Shown here: piece after piece, positions 21,741 to 33,467 of the stretch | How positions within the stretch are numbered: position 1 is the first letter of the stretch | Layout: every line of letters starts with the position of its first letter | Assembly (NCBI GenBank): GCA_037952775.1 | Contig: JBANAY010000003.1 | Location: 34,038,001-34,102,000 of the forward strand | Source: Clonostachys chloroleuca | Taxonomy: Eukaryota > Ascomycota > Sordariomycetes > Hypocreales > Bionectriaceae | DNA: 64,000 nucleotides | Reading direction: 5' to 3' | The notes under the pieces: generated by a model | Database searches by the model: none | What the model saw: only the letters and a program-made list of their open reading frames with translations | Told to the model about the DNA's origin: nothing | Made by a program: the position numbers and the translations under genes

Positions 21741-24699
21741 TCATCGCTCATATGCTGGTAGTTGTTCATTATGAAGTCTGTGATCCCTTGCTCTGGAAGG
21801 GCCCGCGCTAACTCCGTACCCTCGATATTCGTCCTCTTCAGTGATCATGGGAGCGCTTGGCTCGGCATCTGGGGCCATATCCCGCCTCGACGTGCTATCG
21901 GGTCTTTGCATGTCTTCGGGGATTTGGGGCGCGCTGGCCTCGGCCAGGAGACGCTCGCGCTCAATTTCTTGCTTATCTTGAGACGGGTCGCTTGGAGAGA
22001 GCGGCTGTAGATCACCTTCTGTAGGGGCTGATGGGCCATCCTCTGAATCTCTGTTAGGGAAGCTGGGAGTGGAATGAGGCAAGCGTGGTGTTTCGTCTGC
22101 ATCGTAAATGTTTTCCTCCTCATTATCTGGCGGAGATGAAGGGCCAGCGGCTGGTGGTTGGCTGGGAAGCAACCTGTTCTCCGCTAGCTGGATTCGCTCC
22201 TTTTCGGACATGTTCCGCTCATCGGGAACCTGAGGTGAGGGAATGTAGTCCGGTGCTGGGCCGTGTTCGACACCATTGGTTTCTCCGTTCACCGAATAGA
22301 GATATGGCTGTGAAGGAGCTGTAGGTCCGTGTGGTTGTTGGGGGAGTGCAGGCGGCGGTGCTCCGTAGTAAGGTTGGTTGCCTGCCTGGGGAGCAAAACT
22401 GGTGTTCTGAGGGTAGCCGCCAACAAAGGGCGACGGCGACACCCAGTGATTTTCATCAGGTTGGCTATGTTCCGTATAATATGCTTCGTCTTCGTCGCTC
22501 TGAGCTATACCTGATGATGGTGACATTTGTCTCTGTGTTCGTTGTTTCCCTCTTCCCCGTAAACTATCCACCGTTCCGACAATGGTTTCTATCGTCATCG
22601 AGACGACACCCTTTTCTCTCCGAAGAGGTGAGTATCAATGATGGTAGAGCTTCCGCGCCTGGGACCGTAGGCATTCCCGTTCTCGAACCAACCGTTGTTT
22701 TGTCCAACCCTGGATGACGTCCGATTTCCTTGAAGTTGATTAGTCAACTTGCCTCCCAAGTCAACAATCACTTCAACTTGGTATTTGAATCCAATCATGT
22801 TTCCGGGCACGCCCTTGATTGTGGGGAACGAGTCATCGGGGATTTTGACCGACACTGTGACTGAAGTTTGCAACGTCACCGGGTGAATAATTAAAGGCGC
22901 AGAGTTCTGATCCAGATCCTTGCGGAAGATGCTTTTGGACCCCGATGAGGACATAGACAAGCCCCCGAGCCCAGTCCGAGACTTGGGATAACTCTCGTTC
23001 TTATCCGCGCGTTTCCTATCCTCCTTGGACAGTTCGGCCGAGAAGAGTTCGGGGGGAGGAGCCGAGTCAATTCTACCCTGCCGGAATAACGTGACAATGA
23101 CACCAGCCATGCTCTTCATTCGCTTGATATGTTGAACGGTAACGCGTACAGGGACCGTGTCACCTGGCAGACAACCCCCCCGCAGCAATTCAACAGTTGC
23201 TGTGATGGTCTTGTCATCTACAACTTGCTGGTTGGCCGTTGCAACCTGGGCAAGCTCTGCCCGGCTCAAGCCGCCCGTGCTTGCGCTCCGGCCACTCTCA
23301 CCGCTGATCTCACTACGGATATCGGACTGATCCAGCCCACGGTCACGATTCAAATCTTCGGCTGTTGTGGATGGAGCAACGGAGCCAACTTCGGAGGCAA
23401 GATCATTGGCCACTTCCTGAGTAGTGGCTTGAACGACCTTCTCAGGAGCAAATGATTTCCTTTTTTTGACACGTTTCGAGATGGGTTCTAGAAAGATCGT
23501 CTTTGGGCGGGGCGGTGCTAGGAGACCAATATCGACCTTCTCAACTAGAGTTACCTTCCTGTCGCATGAGGTAGTAGCCGCCATTGATGTCGGTCTGGTC
23601 AATGTTGCCATAATTAGGTAGGAAATTGACCCTCGTTCGAACTGCGCGCCATGTTAGCCCGTCTTCATCTAGTATTTTGTCACGACCTGCTAAGTCCGGA
23701 GCGGAAGAGCTCTGGGACTGCATAGTATATAAACTAACAGCGCAAAGCAAAGGGGGAACATACGTCAATGCTACTTGGCAGCCCTCTTTCAGGAAATACC
23801 AGATTGAACCCAAATTCGTATTTTCCGGGCTCCAGCCTGCCATCCCCGCTCAGCACCTGCTCGTCCTGGAAAATGCTGGCGAAGCCATGGCCATGATACC
23901 GCGGGGTCTCTGAGCCACCGGATGGTAGGAGAGCGTGTGGGCTTGCGCTAAGCGCTGGCTCTTTGAGCACGCGGGCAAAGCCGTTGAGGGAGACCGTCAG
24001 ATGGGTGATGCGAATAGGCTTCACAATAACGAGAATCACCGACCCGCGGACGTTCTCACCGGCAGTATACTTTTTGTGAGGCTCCTGCGGCTGGATATGA
24101 AAGTCTGCGACATGATTTTTCCGACTGCGGAGGGCAATTGGGAGGCTGAATCGGGAAGACAGCGAAGAGAAGCGTGGGATGGAGGAGAATCGCTTGCTGG
24201 AAGTTGGCTTCGCGGTGGGCGGCGCAGCTTGGGGATCGGCGCGCGGCGAGGAGGAGGACGAGTTGGGGGTCGAGGGACTCGAATTGCCGGTGCTTGAGGC
24301 GTGGTTGTTGTTGGCGCCTGCAGGCTGGGCTGTGGAAGGTCGAGGAGTGTTGGAACCACCAGAAGAAAGCGTCGATGGTACCGAGCGGCCGTTCATCCCC
24401 GACGGTGTTACGGAGGGCATCTGTGAGCTGGCAAGAGAATTCGATCGCTGCCGCTGCTGCCGGTGGTGCTGGCCACCAGCGATGGCCGAGCGTGTTGGTG
24501 TCGCGATGGTGGTTAGGTGGGCTGATGAGGCGGAAGTTGCGGTAGCCGAGGTGTCGGCGTGGTCGGGGAGAGGAGGGGTCGCGCTGGAGGACGGCGAGGC
24601 ACGGCGCTGCTGTTGCGATGGTGCTGTTCGCCTGCTCTCGACGGATGTGTGCGCCTGGGAAGTAGACGAGGATGAGGGCAACGCGGGTGACGGGGCCAT
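21741..24699 (-). CDS. palF: Arrestin-like pH-response regulator PalF/Rim8, one-base frameshift
   Basis: PalF is the arrestin that binds the PalH sensor at the plasma membrane and starts alkaline-pH signalling to PacC. Exons are 24699-23764 and 23641-21741. The N-terminal ~190 residues are Ser/Pro/Thr-rich. The arrestin N domain spans about 195-340 (YTAGENVRGSVILVIVKPIR, ITHLTVSLNGFARVLKEP, RYHGHGFASIFQDEQVLSG). FERGSISYLIMATLTRPTSM opens the second exon. The arrestin C domain runs through VELLRGGCLPGDTVPVRVTV and NMIGFKYQVEVIVDLGGKL. Near 22627-22633 the frame changes from SSTIIDT to PLRREKGVVSMTIETIVGT, and one extra base joins them to give about 945 aa. The Pro-rich tail ends QLPAYER, a PY-like motif. 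The start at 24699 is chosen as the first ATG after non-coding-looking sequence. Confidence 0.9.
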
Positions 24700-26641
24700 C
24701 CAAGCAAGAGTGCTGCCCAGCTTGATCCTCCCCAGACTCACTAGCACTACCCGCTGTTGACTGGACCCGCGAGCCGAACGCCAGAAACGGGGATCGTAAG
24801 AAACACACACAGTCAGAGTCCTTTTCTGATCGCGGCGGCACTGTGTTTATCTGCTGAATTTAATCGTCTGCTTGCATGCTCTCTTGCGTGCAGGTGGGCG
24901 TCTGTTTAAGTGAAGTAGAAAGATAGATGTTGATGGTCGTTCTGTGGCTACCACCGGGTTTGGCTGCCGTAGATGGGCTGCAGGGCGGTCGTAGTGGCAC
25001 CGAACTATTTGACGGGGAGAGACAACAGTGGGGTGCCCTGTTGGTGGTGGTGGTGGCGGCGGCCGCGACAGGCTAGCAGCCACTGTAGTGCGAAGGGGCC
25101 CCTGGATCCCTGTGGAGGAGGGGAAGTAATTAATTGAAGTTGCTGCTGCTGGGCTGTCACTGATTTGTCGCCCGACGCTCCCCTCCTTCGTTCAAGTTCT
25201 TTTCCTTCTTCTGGTGCACCCTCGTCTGCCTTGCCTTCTCCCCACCTTCTCGCCGTCTGTGCTGCCGCTTCCAGCAATAGCGTGGTTGGTAATGGGTATG
25301 GGTAGTCCCTCAGTGGTGTTGCCAGCTGCCTGAACAGTCCTCGGGCGGGCCAGTGGCCTGGCCTGTCCTGTCCTACTCCAGCCGCGAGCCTGGTGTTAGT
25401 CGGAGTTCTAGCTGCGCTCCTCCCCGGCCACTCGTGTCCGAGAGCCACACACGCCAAGGAGTAGAGTCCGCGCCAAGCAAAGCTTGTCAACTCCTGTTAC
25501 GGAAGGGATCCAGGGCCGTGCTCCGGAGCGAGAGTCCGGGTCTGCTTCGAAGATATCGACTGTCTGGATGCTGGATGAGAGAGACAAAAGAAGAGGAGGC
25601 CAACAGCCCTCGAGGCCTAGAACAAAGCAACACCGCCAATTGATTCAACTGCGGCACCAGCTGAGCAAGAAGGGGTCCGAGCGAGGCCGAGCGAGCCTCA
25701 GAATACACCACGCCGTATCAGTTTATTGGCTGGCCCGTTATTATCTCAGCCCACCATCAACCCACCGTGATTTAGCAAAACCCGCTCCCCCATTTCACCC
25801 AAAGGACCGTTCAAGGAGCCATGTATTCCCGGTGCCTGCCAAATAGTGCCGTATCATAGTAACCGCCCATCACTTTTCCTGTGACTGGTCGATATTTGCC
25901 ATGGTAATGTCCCTGCCCACGTAGGGCTAGTCCCTTGCCTATAAATAAACTCCGAATCCCTGCAACTCATGCATGGCTGCCCCCCTCTGTATACGTCAGG
26001 GCAGAGTACTGTCTGAGCCTTGGTTGGTGAGAATCGGCTGCCGCGTATGCTACTGTACCGTAGGTAGTACCAAGTCTTCATCTGCCTATCACTCTCGGCC
26101 TTGCGCCGCCTCGTGTTGACGGCCATGTACGGCCGCCTGTGAGAAGTAAATTTTTACCTAGTGCAACATCGGTGTAGCGCTTTAGATTTGGATCACCACG
26201 ATCGGCCAACAGCGACAATAAATAGGCTGACGGATACGAGCGCTGTCTTTGTTCTTCCAATCACTGGTCAATAACATCCACTTCAAGGGGCCACGCAATG
26301 CACCTGTCCCATTTGGGCACACTGTGCGTCTGCTGAGCATTATTCTTCGAACAGGTCACTTCGCGAATCGTATCCAAGTCCAGAAGGAATTAGCGAGTTT
26401 TTCTTCTCTTGTCATTTACTCTATGTGTAAAATGCGGAACCGTGTCCGCTCTGCCATCCTGAAGGCATGCAAAAAATCCAAAGATGTAATCCCCAAACGC
26501 CAGGCTTTCTTGATCCAAACACCAGAGATCTAGATGCTTTCCCTTGTGTATATGCAATTATGCCCGTGCCGTGCCCTTTTTCAAACAAAAAAAAAATACT
26601 AAAACAAAACCTATGCCATTATGTTTTCTTTGTGTGTGTCA
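24700..26641. other. Upstream region of palF and 3' region of cdc6
   Basis: About 1.9 kb has no supportable gene. The part nearest palF is rich in trinucleotide-like GGTGGT and GCC tracts around 25035-25070. Two GCCAAG sequences (25453-25458, 25472-25477) match the minimal PacC core, but so short a motif is expected by chance. Confidence 0.4.
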
Positions 26642-28486
26642 TTAGTCAAGCGCCTCACCGCTGAGAATGCTTCGCAGAATACCCGCGCCAATACCATCAA
26701 CCATAGATTCCATATCCTTCTCTGCAACCGCACTGGCGATCCGCTTATCATCCCCACTGGCCACTGTGGTGGTTTTCCTGCCGCGTTTGCTTGGTGTCTG
26801 TGGAGTAATAAAACTGCCGTTTTTACCGTCAACAGCGTTTACTAATCCCAAAGTCTCTAAACTGCCAACGACCTCTCGAAACTCAGATCCAGACAAGGGG
26901 TGCAAGACTGAGTCGCGAGTGCACAGGCGGCAATAAGTCTCAAACAGGGCTTTGATGGTGGGCGCCATTGTTTGTGCTTTTGATGGCGTGGCCCCGTTTG
27001 CGCTGGTGAATGAAGCTCGGGTGCGCCTCTCAAAAGCCACCAAAGAACAAAGAGCTGCTTTTTGTTGTAAATTAAGAGTCTTTAGCCTTTGTGTTGTTCC
27101 ATTGCTGAAAGCTGCTGCTGTGACTTTGTTGAGGTGGCCGATCGATGCTCGGGGGGCCGTCTCTGCCGTCAATGACTTGAGAGATCTGGTCATAATCTGT
27201 GCGATGCTCTTTGAGCCGTTGCCAGAGGCGCCATTGACCTTCTCACCCAGTGGCCTCTTTGTCGGAGTGAGCTGGAGGAGTTGTTCGCGCGCCTCGTCCT
27301 CGTGCTTTGACCTTGTTTCCTGCTCAATCAAGTCCAGAGCCCGGCGACAAATTTCAAACGCCTTCCGTAGGTCACCAGTCTGACTTGCCACCTTGCGAGA
27401 GCACAGCTCAATCGCGGCGGGGTGAACAAAGGGCACATATCCCTCCTTGCCCTCGGGCATCAAAGACTTGAGCCTTCCAGTGATGATTTGCTTGATCTGA
27501 ACTGCGGTGTAGGGGAGGAATGGGAGCAGATCGGGTTTCAAGTTCTTGGCCTTGAGCCTCGGCAAGAATCGATCTGTAAGGTCGAGTGCGTTGGCAATTC
27601 CAATCAAAACCAATCTTGACGATTTTTGAAGAGACCACTCAAACATGCGGTATAAACTTTCCAGACCCATCGTCAAGATGTGGTCGATCTCATCCAAAGT
27701 AACCAGGTAAACCTCGGAAGATGAATCCTGTGATTTGGGGCAGAAGATGGACTGAAGAGTTGATACGGCTTCGGATTCCGATGAGTCGCTGGCATAACCC
27801 AACTCCTCCAGTAGAGTCTTATACAAATCCCTGGAAGATTTGATACTCATACAGTTGACGTAAGAAGCACGCACGCCTTCCCGATCTGTGTATCCTTGCA
27901 TGATCTCGGTGATCATGGCGCTCTTGCCCGTTCCTGGAGGGCCGCTCACGTAGAGGCAGCCGCCTGGTGACTCGGATGAGGGGGAGCAGCGATCGAGGAA
28001 GGTGGAGAGTTGTGCTCGCTCGGTTTCCCTTCCAATCAGCCTGCCTGGTTCCGTCCCGTGAGCGAAGAGCTGGCGAGCGTTGTGGTAGACTGTCTGGATA
28101 GCCGAGGGAGACAAAGGGGTGGATGGTGTCAATCGCTTGAATAGTTTGCCGGCAGACATAACCACGTGGCGTGGAGTATTAGGGGATGAGAAAACATCGC
28201 GATGGCGAGGGGTTGAGGGTGTGACTGGGTTGAGTTTCAATGCCGACTTGCGGATAGTAGGGGGCACTTCGTCCTCATCCTCGGCAATGGAGTTGGGATC
28301 CTGGTTCTCGTCGTTGTAGAGGATTGGCTTCGTACTTCTCCTCGCTCGCTTACTGGGAGTCTGTGGTAATGGCAAGTCGACTGGAGTAATGGTAAGTGAC
28401 TACTTCCTTCTGTAGGATTGTGGTTAATGGCACCTACCGATGTCAAGGGCGGACCTCGTCCTCTTTCCTAAGGTTGAGGGAGACAT
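26642..28486 (-). CDS. cdc6: DNA replication licensing factor Cdc6/Cdc18
   Basis: Cdc6 is an AAA+ ATPase that loads the Mcm2-7 helicase onto origins with ORC. Exons 28486-28438 and 28380-26642 give 595 aa. The short first exon MSPSTLGKRTRSALDI joins VDLPLPQTPSKRARR across a 57-nt intron (GTAGGT donor). The N-terminal tail has many S/T-P sites (LPQTPSKR, NTPRH, STPLSP), expected CDK targets. Walker A GPPGTGKS is at about 163-170 and Walker B LDEID at about 245-249. Sensor and lid regions follow (LIGIANALDLTDRFLPRLKA, then QTGDLRKAFEICRRALDL). A C-terminal winged-helix region is expected after residue ~470. It is divergent from the TspO gene. Confidence 0.95.
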
Positions 28487-29321
28487 GAGGATAGCGTTTG
28501 CAGCTTCCTGAAGTTGAAAAGACAATAGTATATGGCAAATGCAATGCAAGTGGATGTGAAGCAAGAACAATGAGTGAATTATACAGTTGTGTTGAAATGC
28601 GGGAAGGTGGTTGTTGTGAGTTGGACAAGATGGAGGAAGTACAATGGTTGTGCCCTGGCAAGCGCCTGGGTTTTTAGCCCGTTGGCGCGGTTGCGAGCCC
28701 AGACCCAGCGTCACGAACGCCCTGGTGAGAGGACGTGTTGGACGCGACCCGAAAACGCGTTTCTCGCGACTTTTTTAAGTGGGACCACTTTAAATCACCC
28801 GTTGTGTGGCCCGTGCACTCTGCTAATCTCGAGAAGCTCCAGCCTCAGGTTTGGCCCCACCAAGCTCAGGCGCGTGGCTTGACCGTGGCTGGAGTCGCGT
28901 CGGAACGGAGAGAACGGCGCATGGGAATTGGAGATGATCGCTACACTTTTCGATGGCTACTAGAATTGCAACCTCTGGGTATCGAGGCATTGTTTAAAAT
29001 GTCGTACGAGGCCGTTGTTCTCCTAAAATTCATTTCACAGAAACAATGCCAATTCGCTATTCTTCCCTTTGACTCATCTTCTTCAAGCCGCCACAAATAA
29101 TTACCTATACAATTGCAACATTGGTAAGTCCGGGTTTGCCTAGTCACTGCCAATTTAGAAGTCCCAAATGCATTACGTCATTGAGGCTCTCCAGAGTTAA
29201 GACAGCTCAAAACCACAACCATCAGTTCCCTTAGCGGAACGATTATATTTCTTCCGCGACCGAGTTGAATTTTCCTCTAACATTGAATTCCTCAAGTAGA
29301 AAATTGATCACCTCTACAGCC
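28487..29321. promoter_or_regulatory. Divergent upstream region of cdc6 and the TspO gene
   Basis: This non-coding stretch of 835 nt contains the MCB-like site listed separately. No gene is visible. Confidence 0.45.
28755..28760. promoter_or_regulatory. MCB-like ACGCGT box upstream of cdc6
   Basis: ACGCGT lies about 270 nt upstream of the cdc6 start and is flanked by further CGCG cores (GGACGCGACC to its left, TCTCGCGAC to its right). MBF-type factors use ACGCGT for G1/S transcription, and cdc6/cdc18 is a classical target in yeasts. Function here is inferred from sequence alone. Confidence 0.4.
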
Positions 29322-30065
29322 ATGACAACGTACATCCCTTCCATCACCATCCCTTCGCAGGTGTTTCTCAACCCCTCCGCATCGATCCTTCTTCCCGTTG
29401 TGCTGGGAACATCGATTGGGTATGCTACTGGGCGTAAGTGCATATTGTTCTACATTTGAACTAGCCTGTGTGATGTCCTTTGCTCTAACACGAACCCGAA
29501 TCTTCCTCTGCAGGAGCTGGCACTCAAAAGACATACCTCCGGTTGAAGCAGCCCCCTCTGCGCCCACCACCATGGTTGTTCGGCCCAGTCTGGACGCTCC
29601 TCTACGGGTGCGATGAACCTCTCCATTATATCTTCCCCCTTTCAATCAATCGCTTATCAATCATATAGGTTGATGGGATATGCTGCTTATCGCGCAACCT
29701 TCAAGGGGTTGTCGCCCTTCTCATCCCCTGACACCATCCGCACCACCAAGCACACAATGACCCTATACACTATCCAGCTTGGTCTCAATCTTGTCTGGAT
29801 GCCCCTCTTCTTCGCCGCCAAGCTCCCTGCTCTCGCCACTGTAGACATCGTCAGTCTTCTGGGCGCCAATGCCTACCTGACATACCTCTGGCACCCCATC
29901 GATGCGGTCGCTGCATACTGTCAGATTCCCTACCTTGGGTGGTTGAGCTTTGCAACATATCTCTGCGCCGGAGTGGGTTATCTGAACGACTGGAACCTAC
30001 ATGCCATGCATTATGAGAATACAAAGCCGCCTGGCAAGAAGGATAGGGAGACCACGGAGATTTAG
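29322..30065 (+). CDS. TspO/MBR family membrane protein
   Basis: This is a homologue of the translocator protein (peripheral benzodiazepine receptor), a five-helix membrane protein that binds tetrapyrroles and sterols, usually in the outer mitochondrial membrane or the ER of eukaryotes. Exons 29322-29433, 29514-29607 and 29669-30065 give 200 aa. The signature PPPWLFGPVWTLLYGLMGYA is formed across the second intron. Further family marks are LGLNLVWMPLFF, ANAYLTYLWHPID and PYLGWLSFATYL. Hydrophobic segments match five helices. The tail ends PPGKKDRETTEI. The tryptophan and aromatic content of the family is retained. Confidence 0.92.
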
Positions 30066-30439
30066 GTGCCCATGTCTCGCCGTCATTTAGGAAAGGTTTC
30101 AGGCCGCTGGTTCGCCAAGAGGTGGATGACACTCACACTCCTTTTCGTGGGGCTGCTATGCTTCCCGCAGCAGTGAAGACGGAAAAAGGCATTGCCTAGC
30201 ATGTATCATATACCGTTTCAAAATCGCTTTTTCCCATTCAAGAATTTTCTCTATAACTGAAATCAACATGCTTTGTAGTTGAATGATTCCGCTGTCCCTT
30301 TCCCACGAATATTTATATTAACGGAACCCCAAAAAAATGAGGAAGCCTGGTCCAATGCCGTATATCATGTATCAAGCGCAGTTTTAGTCTGGGCCGGGGT
30401 TTTCTTTCGTTTCCTCTATCGCTTCGACCTTTGCTTTCA
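30066..30439. other. Convergent intergenic region
   Basis: This lies between the 3' ends of the TspO and ornithine carrier genes. No gene is visible. Confidence 0.5.
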
Positions 30440-31544
30440 CTAATGCATTGGTAAATGCCTCTTCAGACCATCATAAACCATAAAGATAAATGCCGAGCTA
30501 GGTGCGGACCGAAGGCATGTAATCCCACAACCTCGGTACATCCCCTTCAGCCCATGCTGCTTCCACACAGCGACACCCTCGCTCCAGAACGTGCGCTTGA
30601 CATGAGAGCCGCCAAGAGGCATCGTCTGCATGCGGGACTTGATCGTATCCGCAGGGAAGAAGAGGAAGTTGTACGCGATGCCGGCAGAGGCGCCCGCAAT
30701 GGCCTGCTGCCAGAAGGGCAAGGGCGTCGTCGCCAGCGCCTCCCTCTCCGCCTGCGACGTCACAGACTTGAGCCTCTGCTCCCTGAACAGCGCCGTGGTG
30801 GTCTCCTTGGCGCCGAACCAGGCCGCGCTGCCGCCCGTCTCCCTGATGAGCGTGCCCATCTGCCCGTGCCAGAACCCCATGATGCCCCCGTGGCGGAAGA
30901 TGCTCCGTATGACGGCCACGGGTCGCAGCGCCGGGGCGCCGCCCGCCGGGGCCTGGATCTTGCACTTAACCAGCTCGATGGGCGTCAGCGCGAGGGAGGC
31001 GAAGGCGCCCGCGAAGGCTCCCGTGAGGTAGAGCTGCGGGAGGGAGAGCCCGTCCCGCCGTGAGGCCCAACCGATCGAGAACATGGCTTCCCGACCCACG
31101 CTCTCGAACATGAAGAGGCAGCTGTTCTCGGCGGCGGCGCCCACCAGGGGCGCGGTGATGCCCCGGTAGAGCCCCCCGATGCCGTCGGCCTTGAGCGACT
31201 GCCGGAAGCAGTCGAGTGGGCCGGTGTATCGCAGCGGCAGGTGGTCAGGCTGGCTCTGGAGTCGTACTTTGACCGTGTCGAAAGGGTACTCGATGTACTT
31301 GCCGACGATGCCAGCAATCTGGAGGGAACGACGCGACGCCTTCGTTAGCCATCGCAACATATTTTGGGAAACCTAAAACTCCGCCGATCTCGGGCCCAGC
31401 CACCACTGGAGGGAAGGAGGGGGGAAACACTCATACCGAGCCATATGTCACGTCCTCAATGGCCTCTATGGCCGCGGCCTGGGGCTTGAGAGACATTTCG
31501 GCAGGGGCCTGGACAGGCTCGATCGCAAGCTGGCTGGTTTCCAT
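30440..31544 (-). CDS. ort1: Mitochondrial ornithine carrier (Ort1/Arg-13 type)
   Basis: This carrier exports ornithine made in the matrix to the cytosol for arginine synthesis. Exons 31544-31437 and 31318-30440 give 328 aa. The first exon [19 protein letters not shown] joins [20 protein letters not shown] across a 118-nt intron. The three carrier repeats show PFDTVK, PIELVK and PADTIK at the ends of the odd helices. [40 protein letters not shown] and the FGAKE region match the ornithine/basic amino acid subgroup. The substrate is inferred from this similarity. A second carrier gene (TPC1-like) is 12 kb away. Confidence 0.88.
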
Positions 31545-33467
31545 GCTCTGTCGCTCGGGTCCTTTGTGGGAAAACGGTCAAAAACAACGGCCCAGGTCAA
31601 ACAGGCTTTTGTTGGGATGAGGGATAACCCTCAGCCATGCAGCCAGCAAAAGGTCTGAGAGAGATGAGATAAATAATGGGAAGAAGGGAAAAAAGGAAAA
31701 AAGCAGGAGAGGGGGAAACAAGTTGGAAGCACGAAATTAGGCTGGCGCCCGTCCTGTCACAGGCCCAGGATGGCTGGAGCGAGCCGCGGGGCAGTCTTAG
31801 CGCATCCAGAAGTGGGAGTTGGGCGGTGACGGTGCCGGTTTTTTTTTAGATGGTGGAGAATTTTTCTTCTTTTTGGCGAGGAAATCACTGATTGATAAGG
31901 AAAACTTGCAGGACATCCTCAGCCGGACCCTCTTTAGCTGCATGGACATGCTGGTTATTGACGCGGCATGTCACCCTACGACCTTCGTCAAAAGGCCTCA
32001 TCTCGCACGCAAAACTAAGGTACGCTCGGCTGGAAGGGGGAGGGGGCTGAGAAGAGCGAAAGGAAAGGAGGGAGATCACAGGATGCAAAGGATTCGGAAA
32101 TTGTTCCAACCCTGGCGGTGAGACACACTCTGTACAGGCCTCAAGGATCACAAACGTTAGCGTCGAGAATTCACTAATCATAATTGGTCCTGACGCTTTT
32201 GTAGGTATTGAGTACTCTATCGCATATACTATAAACCCTGAAGAAAGGGTTCCAGAACAGATGTAGATCAGTGAATTCGATGTGGCCAATAAGGAGATAC
32301 ATCGCCACAATGTAAATCTACTTATTAATATATGCTGATATCCTTGTAAAAATACGTACTATCTACCAAACGTCATGGTGGATTTATGTAGCGAACTAAC
32401 GTTTGTGATCCTTGAGACCTGTATGATACATCAAGTCTGTGTCTTCCGATCACATCTACAAGTTGGCGTACGCGGAAACTATATATCGAGCGACCCGACA
32501 GCAATGCCGCCGTAGCGAGTGCCGTATGCAAATGAGCCGGTAGTTAGGGAGATGGGGAGTTTCGGACAACTGCCGAGGCATAGAGCTGACGCGACTTCGG
32601 ATGTCCCTTGTAAGTTGGGAGCATGTCTGAGATGATGTGAAGATGGTGCCAATGAGAGCATGTGTCTAGCCTACTAGCTTTGATGTCTCAATCTGCAGTG
32701 AGTCATCTGCCTTCTCTAGCTGGGCATGTAGACATATTCATTGGGCATTCGGCAGCTGGGCCCTCATGCTGAACGAGCTTCAGAAACCTGTTACGTACTG
32801 ACACGGAACACGGGAGTAGACGTGGTGGGTTAAAAAGGTGCGGGAGCATCAGCCAGATCCACTGCATAGACCCGTGGGACGGATGCATGTGTCAGGACTG
32901 GGAGGTGAGCACTATTCTCCATTGGCTGTCTTCGGCATCACGCGTCTTGCTTTCTTTTTCTTCTCTTTCCTAAAGGCATGTGGCTCTCACGGCAGGTAGT
33001 CCACGACCTAACTGCAATGGATGAGATCCCATCTACCCCTTGCTCCGCAGAATCCATCGAATAATGGCATGTAATCGACATGATATTCATTACACCGGGA
33101 TTTCTCCCCTCATTGGTGCTCTTTTGCTACCGATTATGGCATCTTAGACAGACCCATGAAGGTCGGTTTTGGATATCACAGGCGTTCAATAGATGAAATA
33201 GGACCCTTCCAGATGATGATAATTAAATTCCTACGGGATCAACATTCTGCTATGAACAAATTATCTCACAGGGGATCGCCCCAGAAGCTCTCTATGTCAT
33301 CTTGGCGATTATTCCAACCGAAACACGTACATTAGGCCTTCATATACGACATGGTATAAATAAAGTTATTCTAAGGAACTGCAATACCCTTTCCAAAGCT
33401 TCGGCTCCGGAAAACAGTCGGCCAGGTTCAAGCTCAAGCCAGGATTACCCGTGCAAGGCTCCCAAGC
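31545..33467. other. Intergenic region with a MITE-like element
   Basis: About 1.9 kb lies between the ornithine carrier start and the Shr3 stop. The element at 32135-32421 is the only supported feature. No gene is visible on either side of it. Confidence 0.5.
32135..32421. mobile_element. MITE-like element, probable Tc1/mariner type
   Basis: The 26-bp ends 32135-32160 and 32396-32421 are inverted copies with one mismatch. They begin CAGG[C/T]CTCAAGGATCACA and end ACGTTAG. TA dinucleotides flank both sides (32133-32134, 32422-32423), fitting the TA target duplication of Tc1/mariner elements. The 287-bp body is non-coding. It contains a second, nested inverted pair (GAATTCACTAATC at 32167-32179 against 32266-32278, 12 of 13 matching) and a short AACCCT/AGGGTT hairpin at 32234-32251. 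It can therefore fold into a multi-hairpin structure. It encodes no transposase. Confidence 0.8.

Noticed and set aside
25453..25477. Two GCCAAG sequences upstream of palF, possible PacC sites
   Set aside because: Six-base matches occur often by chance, they lie about 750 nt from the start, and palF is not generally known as a PacC target.
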